Assembly (NCBI GenBank): GCA_038993745.2
Contig: CP160629.1
Span: 1,364,001-1,428,000 of the forward strand
Source: Aliivibrio fischeri
GTDB lineage: Bacteria; Pseudomonadota; Gammaproteobacteria; Enterobacterales; Vibrionaceae
Length of the DNA stretch: 64,000 nucleotides
Direction of reading: 5' to 3'
In this document: one piece after another, positions 45,525 through 54,667 of the stretch
How positions within the stretch are numbered: position 1 is the stretch's first letter
Layout: each line of letters opens with the position of its first letter
Translations under genes and position numbers: made by a program
The notes under the pieces: model-generated
What the model was told of the DNA's origin: nothing
The model's database searches: none
What the model saw: only the letters and a program-made list of their open reading frames with translations

Positions 45525-47318
45525 TTAGCTTTGAATAGTGCCATACAGTGTTTGATACAGTCCTTGCTGTGTAACTAACTCGTGGTGTGTACCTGATTGA
45601 GATACTTTACCATCATCTAAAACATAAATCGTATCGGCTTGTTTCACCGCACTTAAACGGTGAGCTACTATTAGTGTAGTACGTCCAACTAAAAAGTCAC
45701 TGAGTGCTTTATGTAAAGCGGCTTCAGTTGCCGTATCTAATGCCGAGGTTGCTTCATCTAAAATTACAAATTTAGGGTCGGTTAACACCATTCTTGCGAT
45801 AGCTAAACGTTGTCGTTGTCCACCAGAAAGTTTAACGCCTTGACGACCAATTTGAGTATCAAGTCCTTCTGTTAATTGTGCTACCACATCTTGTAATTGC
45901 GCGACATTAAGAGCTTCCCAAAGTAAATCATCAGAATAATCAGCGCCTAACGTGAGATTATGCCTTAAAGTATCATTAAATAGTATAGGTTGTTGTAGCA
46001 CTACTGATATTTGATTCCTAATATTATCAAACCCAATTTCTTTTGTACTGTGACCATTAAAGGTGATAGTGCCGTTAGACGGTTGGTATAAACCCAGTAA
46101 TAGCTGGATAAGTGTTGATTTCCCACCTCCGCTAGCACCAACTAAGGCGACTTTTTCACCAGCTCGAATGTTCAAAGATAAATCATTTAGGACTTGGCAT
46201 TCCTCGTTATAACTGAAATTTATATTGTTAATAGATATTTCAGCGGTGCTACTTTTGTAAAAAGGATCGATATCTGAATGAATTTTAGGCTCTTCATCAA
46301 TATGCAGTAATGTATTAATTCGCTTTAAAGCAGCGGATGCACCATACCAAGAGAATTGAATATTAAGTAGTTCTTGAATAGGAGAGAGCATTACCCATAA
46401 GTAGCTAAAAATGGCAAACATTTGACCGATGCTTAAATCACTAAATAGCACCATGATCATTGCAGCCGCACGAAACAGCTCAAAACCAAGTAAAAATAAT
46501 AAAAAAGATAGGCGGCCAGCTGCTTCTGATTGCCACGCAAACTGGTCTGCGCTGTGCCTAATGTCATCGGCCTGATTTTTGAGTTGTTCTAGAAAAAGAC
46601 GTTCACGATTCGATGCACGTAATTGATAAATACCATCTAAGGTCTCAATTAAACGTGATTGGAAGCGCTCATAAGATTGGTTTTCTTTTTTCTTTAAGTC
46701 TTGTACACGGTTTCCAAGTTTACGAGAGAAATAAATAACAATTGGATTAACGAGTAAAATGAATAACCCCAGTTGCCAGTTAATCCATAGTAGAACACCA
46801 GCCGTGCCGATAACGGTTAAAAAAGAGACGATAAAACGACTTAGTGTCGGACCAAGGAACTTATCAATGGTATCAATGTCAGTAATGATATGAGAGTTAA
46901 TACCGCCACTGCCGCGTGATTCATACTCTTTCATACTGATACGACTTAGCTTATCTAAGAGTTGCAGTCGAATTTGATAAGTGATCGTTTTTGAAACCAA
47001 ACTAAATTGGCGACCTTGAACTATATTGAGGATTTGACTTATTACTCGCATGAGAATAACCAAAACAAGCACAAGAAGGATATAACCCGTCGCATTTTGC
47101 CAAGCAGTTGGTAAAAGGTGATTTAAGATCTCAACACCGGATGCGGGTTTATGTAGCAAAACTTCATCTACCATTAATGGCATAAGTAAAGGAATTGGGA
47201 CACTAATTAAAGTTGCAATAATAGCGATGACATTTGCTGCAACTAAACGTGTTTTGTAGTTTTTTGCTTGCCTTAATAGCCAATTCCAGTTAATTGTAGA
47301 AGTTATGGTACTGCTCAT
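45525..47318 (-). CDS. ABC exporter, fused permease-ATPase
   Basis: 597 residues. The N-terminal type I exporter TM domain (about 20-320, six helices, e.g. VIAIIATLISVPIPLLMPLMVDEVLL) is followed by an ATPase domain (about 355-590) with Walker A GASGGGKSTL, Q-loop VVLQQPILFNDT, signature LSGGQRQRLAIARM, Walker B FVILDEATSALD and switch His IVAHRLS. It works as a homodimer or with an unlinked partner. The substrate is unknown; being first in the operon with letA-letB suggests lipids or envelope compounds (inference). Confidence 0.9.
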   Translation of the reverse strand: MSSTITSTINWNWLLRQAKNYKTRLVAANVIAIIATLISVPIPLLMPLMVDEVLLHKPASGVEILNHLLPTAWQNATGYILLVLVLVILMRVISQILNIVQGRQFSLVSKTITYQIRLQLLDKLSRISMKEYESRGSGGINSHIITDIDTIDKFLGPTLSRFIVSFLTVIGTAGVLLWINWQLGLFILLVNPIVIYFSRKLGNRVQDLKKKENQSYERFQSRLIETLDGIYQLRASNRERLFLEQLKNQADDIRHSADQFAWQSEAAGRLSFLLFLLGFELFRAAAMIMVLFSDLSIGQMFAIFSYLWVMLSPIQELLNIQFSWYGASAALKRINTLLHIDEEPKIHSDIDPFYKSSTAEISINNINFSYNEECQVLNDLSLNIRAGEKVALVGASGGGKSTLIQLLLGLYQPSNGTITFNGHSTKEIGFDNIRNQISVVLQQPILFNDTLRHNLTLGADYSDDLLWEALNVAQLQDVVAQLTEGLDTQIGRQGVKLSGGQRQRLAIARMVLTDPKFVILDEATSALDTATEAALHKALSDFLVGRTTLIVAHRLSAVKQADTIYVLDDGKVSQSGTHHELVTQQGLYQTLYGTIQS

Positions 47319-47414
47319 GGTGATAATGATTCCTATTATTATCTTTTCAAGGGCATTGTACTCAGTATAAATAGAGTCGCAAGTGATTGGTACAAATACA
47401 GGATAAATAAAAAG

Positions 47415-47867
47415 ATGGAATTAAAACATTACGCGCGATTAACACAGCAAGCACTGGGTTTGATTGAAGGTGAAACTGATTATATTGCAAATTTGGCAAA
47501 TATCAGTGCGCTATTGAATATGGAACTGGATGATATTAACTGGGTTGGTTTTTATCTATTTAAAGAAAATGAATTAGTTTTAGGTCCATTCCAAGGTAAA
47601 CCTGCTTGTATTCGAATTAGCGTAGGGAAGGGAGTGTGCGGCACTGCTTTCGCTACAGAAACAGTTCAACGTATTGACGATGTTCATCAATTTGCTGGTC
47701 ACATTGCATGTGATGCAGAAAGCAACTCTGAAATTGTTATCCCATTTTATAGAAATGGAAAACTTGCAGGAGTGTTGGATATTGATAGTCCAAAATTTAA
47801 TCGATTTAGCGAAATCGACGAAAAAGGACTGGTTGATTTCATGAAAGAAGCAGAAAAGAGACTTTAA
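47415..47867 (+). CDS. msrC: Free methionine-(R)-sulfoxide reductase (GAF domain)
   Basis: Reduces free methionine-R-sulfoxide with thioredoxin. The 150-residue single GAF domain shows LDDINWVGFYLFKENELVLGPFQGKPACIRISVGKGVCGTAFA (with two active-site cysteines, about 76 and 86), HIACDAESNSEIVIPFY (third Cys) and GVLDIDSP. All three conserved cysteines are present. As in E. coli, it is next to proQ-prc and divergent from the letAB locus. Confidence 0.93.
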   Translation: MELKHYARLTQQALGLIEGETDYIANLANISALLNMELDDINWVGFYLFKENELVLGPFQGKPACIRISVGKGVCGTAFATETVQRIDDVHQFAGHIACDAESNSEIVIPFYRNGKLAGVLDIDSPKFNRFSEIDEKGLVDFMKEAEKRL

Positions 47868-47972
47868 TTTTCTTTCAGTAGTGGTTTTTCACGCTTAAGT
47901 ATCTATAATAGCGGAATATCTTTACTAGAAATAAACCTAAATACGGCTAGAACCGTACTATCAGGAAACTAC

Positions 47973-48599
47973 ATGGAAAACTCTGAAAAATTAGCGAACA
48001 GCAAAGAAGTAATTGCATACATTGCTGAGCGTTTCCCGAAATGCTTTATTTTAGAAGGCGAAGCTAAACCTCTTAAAATTGGTATCTTCCAAGATCTTGC
48101 TGAACGTTTAAGCGATGATCCTAAAGTAAGTAAAACTCAGCTACGTGCTGGTTTACGTCAATACACATCTTCTTGGCGTTACCTACACGGTGTTAAGCCG
48201 GGCGCATCTCGTGTTGATTTAGATGGTAACCCTTGTGGTGAACTAGAAGAAGAGCACATTGAACACGCTAAAGCGACTCTAGAAGAGAGCAAAGCAAAAG
48301 TTGCTACTCGTCGTAAAGAGCAAGCTAAAAAAGCAAGAGAAGAAGCAAAAGCTAAGAAAACAGCTCGTGCTGCTACTCCACCTAAGCGTCGTCCTCAACC
48401 TGCTGCGAAGAAAGTTGAACAGCCAGTTGAAACTCGTGCTCTAAACGCTGATGAAATTACTGTTGGTAACAACGTAAGCGTGAACATGGGTAAAGGTAAT
48501 ATGCCTGCGACAATCGTTGAAATTAACAAGGATGATGTACGAATTCGCTTATCGAACGGCCTACAAATGGTTGTTAAAGCGGAGAATCTTCGTTCATAA
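47973..48599 (+). CDS. proQ: RNA chaperone ProQ
   Basis: Global RNA-binding protein that stabilises small RNAs and mRNA 3' ends. 208 residues: an N-terminal FinO-like domain about 5-115 ([57 protein letters not shown]), a Lys/Ala/Arg-rich linker about 115-150, and a C-terminal Tudor-like domain ([23 protein letters not shown]). The frame is intact. It is followed 17 bp later by prc, as in enterics. Confidence 0.96.
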   Translation: MENSEKLANSKEVIAYIAERFPKCFILEGEAKPLKIGIFQDLAERLSDDPKVSKTQLRAGLRQYTSSWRYLHGVKPGASRVDLDGNPCGELEEEHIEHAKATLEESKAKVATRRKEQAKKAREEAKAKKTARAATPPKRRPQPAAKKVEQPVETRALNADEITVGNNVSVNMGKGNMPATIVEINKDDVRIRLSNGLQMVVKAENLRS

Positions 48600-48616
48600 A
48601 GGAGCACTCCCGACGC

Positions 48617-50637
48617 ATGAATTGTCGATTTAGAGTCTCGCTGATTGCTGCTGGCGTTATGCTAGCAGCATCTGCACACGCACTTGAAGCTAAGGTATTA
48701 GACGCCAAGTTTTCCGAAACTGACTTACCAGTATTAGCCGCAGAAACGCAGCATGCCACTGCAAGTAAGCGCGTTACTTCTCGTTTTACACGTTCTCATT
48801 ATAAGCATTTCTCATTAGATGATGACTTTTCAGTTGCCATTTATGAGCGATATTTAGATATGCTTGATTATAATCGAAACGTGTTTACACAAGCAGACCT
48901 TGCTTCGTTCGCCCCATTATCAACTCAATTAGATGACCAATTAAAAGTTGGTGACACCAAAGCCGCTTTTGATATTTATAACTTATCTTTAAAACGTCGT
49001 TTTGAACGATATGTTTATGCATTGTCATTATTAGATAAAGAATTTGACTACACAGTAGACGAATCTATTGAACTTGATCGCTCTGAAGCGGCTTGGCCAA
49101 AAGATGAAGCTGAGTTAAATGAACTTTGGCGTAAACGTGTTAAATATGATGCACTTAACTTGTCTATGGCAGGTAAAGATTGGCCTGAAATCCAAGAGAT
49201 GTTAGGCAAGCGTTATAATAATGCGCTTAAGCGTTTAACTCAAAGTCACAATGAAGATGCGTTCCAACTTTACATTAATGCGTTTGCACGTGAAGTTGAT
49301 CCTCATACAAGTTATTTATCTCCACGTAATGCAGAGCAATTCCAATCAGAAATGAATTTATCATTAGAAGGAATTGGGGCAGTATTACAAGCAACGGATG
49401 ACTATACTGTTATTCGTTCTCTGGTTGCTGGTGGACCGGCATTAACAAGTAAAAATTGTCTGAAGGTGACCGAATTATCGGTGTTGGCCAAGAAGGTGAA
49501 AAAATTGTTGATGTTATTGGATGGCGTTTAGATGACGTTGTTCAACTTATTAAAGGACCAAAAGGGACAAAAGTGAAGCTTGAGATCTTACCTGAAGGTA
49601 AGGATTCAAAAAGTCACACTGTCACAATTGTTCGAGATAAGATCCGTTTAGAAGACAGAGCAGTAAAATCTGAAGTGATTGAGCAGAATGGCAAGAAAAT
49701 TGGTGTACTAGAAGTACCAAGTTTCTATGTTGGTCTTGCTGAAGATACGAAAAAAGAAATTGCTGAGCTAAAAGAGAAAGATATCTCAGGTATTATTGTT
49801 GATTTACGCAACAATGGTGGTGGGGCATTAACGGAAGCAACTGCGTTATCTGGCTTATTTATTACTGCAGGACCTGTTGTTCAGGTGCGTGATAGTTATG
49901 GTCGAGTTAATGTAAATGCGGATACTGATGGTGAAATTTCATATACTGGCCCAATGACGGTTCTTGTTAACCGTTATAGTGCGTCAGCATCTGAGATTTT
50001 TGCTGCAGCAATGCAAGATTATGGTCGTGCGGTTATCTTGGGTGAAAACTCATTTGGTAAAGGTACGGTTCAACAGCATAGATCATTAAATCATATCTAT
50101 GACTTGTTTGATAAACCACTTGGTCATGTTCAATACACAATTCAGAAATTCTACCGTATCAATGGTGGTAGTACTCAGAATTTAGGTGTTGTGCCTGATA
50201 TTGCTTTCCCAACAGCTATCGATCCAAAAGATACTGGTGAGAGTGTTGAAGATAACGCACTCCCATGGGATAGCATTAAAGCTGCTGATTATGCTAAAAC
50301 AAATCAAATCGCAGAAACGATTGAACCATTAGCGAAAAAACATGTTGAACGAATTAAAACCGATGAAGAGTTTGGTTTTATTCAAGAAGACATTGCTCGT
50401 TATAAAGCTGAAAAAGACATTACTTCTATTTCATTGAATAAAAAAGTTCGTGAGAAAGAAAGTGATGATGCAGATGCTCGTCGTCTAACTCGTGTAAATG
50501 AGAGACAAAAATTACTTGGAAAAGAAGAGTTTAAAACACTTGATGATATTCCAAAAGATTACGAAGTGCCTGATGCTTATTTAGATGAAGCGGTTTCAAT
50601 TACGATTGATTTAGCACTAATGAATCAGAAAAAGTAA
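48617..50637 (+). CDS. prc: Tail-specific protease Prc/Tsp (frameshifted in this sequence)
   Basis: Periplasmic PDZ protease that degrades proteins with nonpolar C-termini, including SsrA-tagged ones and MepS. Frames 48617-49531 and 49456-50637 form a 673-residue protein (E. coli 682) if one A is restored at AAAAA 49451-49455 (LTSKKLSEGDRIIGVGQ). Seen: signal peptide (VMLAASAHA), N-terminal domain with DYNRNVFTQADL, the PDZ domain starting at the break, catalytic Ser in YSASASEIFAAAMQDYG and Lys in GENSFGKGTVQQ, and a C-terminal domain. It is transcribed with proQ. Confidence 0.93.
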
Positions 50638-50656
50638 TCTCGATCTGAATTATTTT

Positions 50657-50688
50657 AAAACAGAAGTCATGATGGCTTCTGTTTTTTT
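50657..50688 (+). terminator. Intrinsic terminator of proQ-prc
   Basis: A 10-bp perfect stem (AAAACAGAAG / CTTCTGTTTT) with a 9-nt loop and T tract to 50688. Confidence 0.88.
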
Positions 50689-50766
50689 ATGTCTAAAAAA
50701 CGGCAAATCATTGAATTTACAACTAGGCTTAACATAGTAAGCATTCAATTTACTTGGAGTCTTGAT

Positions 50767-51432
50767 ATGAAGCCGATGATTTTATCTGTATTACTTTTCT
50801 TTATTAGTCCCTTTGTATCTAACGCAACGGTAGAGTTAGAAAATAAATCGCTAACGTATTTTGAAAATCCATTTTTATTAGGTGATTGGTACTTCTTTAA
50901 ACCACCACATATCGAAAATGATTTTGATGTTCTTCATATTCGACTCAATTCTGATCATCAATTTACGATTGAAATGATAAAAGTAGAAAAGAATACGGCA
51001 GATTCGTGGTCGGGAGAGTTTCAGTTATCACCAGAGCGAATTTTGTTTAAAGGCGGTGAAGATGAATCTCATGTTTATCACTACCAAGTTAGTCATAACA
51101 GATTGTATTTAAATGGTGTTGAATTCTTTAAAGTTGTCCCTGAAACCTACACTGGAGCCTGGCGTTCACAGCTCGTTTCTGGTGAAGATATTATGGTCAG
51201 TGATGTTCAAAATTTGAATCTGTTTTTAGGGTCAGATTTTATTTTTTCACTAGAAGTGATTTCGAGTACAGGTAAACGAAATCAAAAAATTGGTTACTAT
51301 TACTTTGAAGATGATGACTTGGTTCTTTTATATGATGAAGGGGAGCAGGAATCGACATTTGAAATTAATGAAAATGCACTTGAGTTAAAAAATGAGCAAT
51401 TTGGAATGTATGCGCTATTAGTTCGGGATTAA
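50767..51432 (+). CDS. Exported protein of unknown function
   Basis: 221 residues starting at ATG 50767 (TTGGAG 8 bases upstream). It has a clear signal peptide (MILSVLLFFISPFVSNA) and a beta-rich mature part made of two similar halves: LLGDWYFFKPPHIENDFDVLHIRLNSDHQFTIEM (about 37) and TGAWRSQLVSGEDIMV...FLGSDFIFSLEVIS (about 134), each followed by a short beta meander. No cysteines and no known motif. The internal repeat suggests a lipocalin-like or duplicated beta-barrel fold, but this is only a guess. Confidence 0.7.
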   Translation: MKPMILSVLLFFISPFVSNATVELENKSLTYFENPFLLGDWYFFKPPHIENDFDVLHIRLNSDHQFTIEMIKVEKNTADSWSGEFQLSPERILFKGGEDESHVYHYQVSHNRLYLNGVEFFKVVPETYTGAWRSQLVSGEDIMVSDVQNLNLFLGSDFIFSLEVISSTGKRNQKIGYYYFEDDDLVLLYDEGEQESTFEINENALELKNEQFGMYALLVRD

Positions 51433-51569
51433 TGTTACTCCAAGTATAGAAATATGAGACTAGAATATTTTTTAATAACAAATTTGTTGGATCTTATGCG
51501 AGAATGGAGGAGTTAAATAGCTATTATCACTAGCTTTGTTTTCAGTGATAGAAATCATAAGGATATATT

Positions 51570-54173
51570 ATGAGCCAACAACCTCAGGCTAAATTTCGCA
51601 GTGATTATCAATCTCCAGAATTCACAATTTCAGATATCGATTTAGTCTTTGATCTCAATGATACCAACACATTAGTTTCGGCCACTTCAAAAGTACAACA
51701 ATTAAAACAATCTACGGATCTTCTTCTTGAAGGTGAAGGGATGAAGTTGGTGTCTTTAAAAATTGATGATGTTGAGTACAGTGACTTTACTCAAACAGAC
51801 ACTCAACTAACTATTCATAATGTTAGCGGTGATTTTACATTAACAATCATTACTGAAATTAATCCTCAAGAAAATACCGCATTAGAAGGTTTGTATAAAT
51901 CAGGTGATGGGTTCTGTACTCAATGTGAAGCAGAAGGTTTCCGTCGAATTACCTATTATTTGGATCGTCCTGATGTTCTTGCACGTTTCACCACAAAAGT
52001 GATTGCAGATAAAGAGGCATACCCACATTTATTAAGTAACGGCAATCGCATTAGCCAAGGTGATCTTGACGGTGGAAAACACTTTGTTCACTGGCAAGAC
52101 CCATTCCCAAAACCGGCTTATCTTTTTGCTTTAGTTGCGGGTAATTTTGATGTATTAACAGATACTTATAAAACTAAATCTGGCCGTGATGTTGCACTAG
52201 AGATTTATGTTGACCAAGGCAACTTAGATAGAACTCCTCATGCAATGACTTCTTTGATTAACTCAATGAAGTGGGATGAAGAGCGTTTCGATTTGGAGTA
52301 TGACCTTGATATTTACATGATCGTTGCCGTTGATTTCTTCAATATGGGTGCGATGGAAAACAAAGGCTTAAATGTATTTAACTCTAAATTTGTTTTGGCT
52401 AAACAAGAAACGGCAACAGATACTGACTATTTAGGTATTGAAGCGGTAATCGGTCATGAATATTTTCATAACTGGACTGGTAACCGAGTGACTTGTCGTG
52501 ACTGGTTCCAATTAAGTTTAAAAGAAGGTTTAACGGTTTTCCGTGATCAAGAGTTCTCATCTGATCTTGGTTCTCGTTCAGTAAATCGAATTAATAATGT
52601 TCGTATTATGCGTGGCCCACAATTTGCTGAAGATGCGAGTCCAATGGCTCACCCAATTCGTCCCGAAAAAGTGATAGAGATGAATAACTTCTATACTTTA
52701 ACGGTATACGAAAAGGGCAGTGAAGTGATCCGTATGATGCATACCTTATTAGGTGAAGCGAATTTCCAAAAAGGAATGAAACTTTATTTTGAACGTCATG
52801 ATGGTACTGCTGCAACCTGTGAAGATTTTGTATTGGCAATGGAAAATGCATCAGGTATCGATCTGACTCAATTCCGTCGTTGGTATAGTCAGTCAGGTAC
52901 ACCGGTACTGACGGTGAGTTCTTCTTATGATGATGCTAAAAATGAATATGCGTTAACGGTAAAACAACATACTCCAGCAACAGAAGATCAAACGGATAAA
53001 TTGCCACTTCATATTCCTTTTGATATTGAGTTATATGCACAAGATGGTTCAATTATTCAGTTACGCTGTAACAATGAAAAAGTCAGCAATGTATTGAATG
53101 TAACTGAAGAAGAACAAACCTTTATTTTTGAGCAAGTTTCTGAAAAACCAGTTGTTTCTTTACTTCGTGAGTTTTCAGCACCTGTTAAATTAAATTACGC
53201 TTATTCAGATGAAGAGTTGATTTTCTTAATGGTTCACGCACAAAACGACTTTGCTCGTTGGGATGCTGGCCAAATGTTATTAGCTAACTATATTCGTAAG
53301 AACATCGCTAATATTCAAGACGATAAAGAACTTGTTCTTCCTCAATCTGTCGTTGATGCGTTCCGTGGGGTATTACTCAATGCTGAATTGGAACATGCTT
53401 TTATTGCGGAAATGTTTGTATTACCAAATCATAATGAAATCACCGGTTGGTTTGATACTGTCGATGTCGATGCGATTGATAAGGCGCTTGGATTTATCAA
53501 ACAAACATTAGCGACAGAATTGAAAGATGAATTTTCTGCTACGTATCATAGTTTAAAACAGGGTAGTTACTCTGTAGAACATGATGCGATTGGTAAACGA
53601 GCTTTACGAAACTGTTCATTAAGTTATCTTGCAAAAACAGAAATTGGTGAAGCGTTAGTTGAGGCACAGTATCAAGATGCAGACAACATGACAGATACTA
53701 TGGCTGCAATGGGTGCCGCGAATGCTGCTGAGTTATCAATTCGTCAAACATTAATGAATGATTTTAGTGCGAAATGGTCACATGACGGATTAGTTATGGA
53801 TAAGTGGTTTATTCTTCAAGGATCAAACCCAAGTTCAGAAGCGTTATCAATCATCAAAGAAACAATGAATCACAAAGCGTTTAGTTTGAAAAATCCAAAC
53901 AGAACACGCAGCTTAATTGGTTCATTTGCTGGTGGTAATGCGGTTAACTTCCATAGTAAAACAGGTGAAGGGTACGCATTCTTAGGGGATATTCTTATTG
54001 AAATGAATGAGAGTAACCCACAAGTTGCTTCACGATTGGTTGATCCATTGTTGAAATTTAAGAAATACGATAGTGATCGTCAATCGCTTATCAAGGCTCA
54101 ACTACAGCGCTTAGCGGATCTTGATAACCTAGCTAAAGATCTTTATGAGAAAGTAACGAAAGCATTAGCTTAA
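51570..54173 (+). CDS. pepN: Aminopeptidase N (M1 zinc peptidase)
   Basis: Main cytoplasmic aminopeptidase, which removes N-terminal residues from peptides. The 867-residue product shows CTQCEAEGFRRITYYLDRPDVLARFT, the substrate motif GAMENKG (about 260), the zinc site HEYFHNWTGNRV (about 295) with the third ligand Glu in LSLKEGLTVFRDQEF, the transition-state Tyr in FYTLTVYEKGSEVIRMMH, and the helical C-terminal domains ending LYEKVTKALA. The length equals the E. coli protein within a few residues. The frame is intact and a terminator follows. Confidence 0.97.
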   Translation: MSQQPQAKFRSDYQSPEFTISDIDLVFDLNDTNTLVSATSKVQQLKQSTDLLLEGEGMKLVSLKIDDVEYSDFTQTDTQLTIHNVSGDFTLTIITEINPQENTALEGLYKSGDGFCTQCEAEGFRRITYYLDRPDVLARFTTKVIADKEAYPHLLSNGNRISQGDLDGGKHFVHWQDPFPKPAYLFALVAGNFDVLTDTYKTKSGRDVALEIYVDQGNLDRTPHAMTSLINSMKWDEERFDLEYDLDIYMIVAVDFFNMGAMENKGLNVFNSKFVLAKQETATDTDYLGIEAVIGHEYFHNWTGNRVTCRDWFQLSLKEGLTVFRDQEFSSDLGSRSVNRINNVRIMRGPQFAEDASPMAHPIRPEKVIEMNNFYTLTVYEKGSEVIRMMHTLLGEANFQKGMKLYFERHDGTAATCEDFVLAMENASGIDLTQFRRWYSQSGTPVLTVSSSYDDAKNEYALTVKQHTPATEDQTDKLPLHIPFDIELYAQDGSIIQLRCNNEKVSNVLNVTEEEQTFIFEQVSEKPVVSLLREFSAPVKLNYAYSDEELIFLMVHAQNDFARWDAGQMLLANYIRKNIANIQDDKELVLPQSVVDAFRGVLLNAELEHAFIAEMFVLPNHNEITGWFDTVDVDAIDKALGFIKQTLATELKDEFSATYHSLKQGSYSVEHDAIGKRALRNCSLSYLAKTEIGEALVEAQYQDADNMTDTMAAMGAANAAELSIRQTLMNDFSAKWSHDGLVMDKWFILQGSNPSSEALSIIKETMNHKAFSLKNPNRTRSLIGSFAGGNAVNFHSKTGEGYAFLGDILIEMNESNPQVASRLVDPLLKFKKYDSDRQSLIKAQLQRLADLDNLAKDLYEKVTKALA

Positions 54174-54194
54174 TTACTCGATCTTAATTCATGA

Positions 54195-54225
54195 AAATGG
54201 TCAGTATTTTACTGGCCATTTTTTT
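54195..54225 (+). terminator. Intrinsic terminator of pepN
   Basis: A 12-bp stem with one G-T pair (AAATGGTCAGTA / TACTGGCCATTT), a 3-nt loop and a T tract. Confidence 0.9.
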
Positions 54226-54284
54226 ATTTAAGATCCAAAATAGAAAAATAAATCACCCATATATCCAATATGTAATAGAGAATA

Positions 54285-54509
54285 ATGAACAAATTTTATT
54301 ACTTTAGAATGAATGTTACTTATCAAGCGTTTTTAAGCCATTATTCTGGTGCAGCAAGCACGGTGTTAGTCGTAACAGAACAAGGGTTAAAATTACAATT
54401 GCCTGCGTCACGTTTTCGTTCGTTTCTGACTCAACTAGGAGTGAAAGGACGCTTCAGATTGACTACAGACCAAAATAATCGTTTTCTAAATTTAGAGCAA
54501 GTAGGATAA
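54285..54509 (+). CDS. DUF2835 family small protein
   Basis: 74 residues matching the DUF2835 family of Vibrionaceae and relatives: FYYFRMNVTYQAFLSHYSGA, LQLPASRFRSFLTQLGVKGRFRLTTDQNNRFLNLE. The fold looks like a small beta barrel; function unknown. The first ATG (54285) is kept because the family begins with this FYYFR-type segment. The usual neighbours, pepN and gdhB, are present on both sides. Confidence 0.85.
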   Translation: MNKFYYFRMNVTYQAFLSHYSGAASTVLVVTEQGLKLQLPASRFRSFLTQLGVKGRFRLTTDQNNRFLNLEQVG

Positions 54510-54578
54510 AGCGCTACCTTAATCACAAATCTAACGATTAAGCTTCTAGCACGCAAAAAAGTCATAACGTTTCTGCCA

Positions 54579-54599
54579 TATAATCCTTACAATGTAAGG
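54579..54599 (+). promoter_or_regulatory. Candidate gdhB promoter -10 and overlapping operator
   Basis: TATAAT at 54579-54584 is followed at once by the perfect 7+1+7 palindrome CCTTACAATGTAAGG (54585-54599), which would cover the transcription start. No good -35 box is visible, which suggests activator dependence or a false -10. The spacing to gdhB is about 70 bp. Confidence 0.4.
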
Positions 54600-54667
54600 T
54601 GCGTGGGCAGTTTCAACTGCTACACTATATAAATAATACTAATCATAAAAAACGGAGCATTCGCTTT

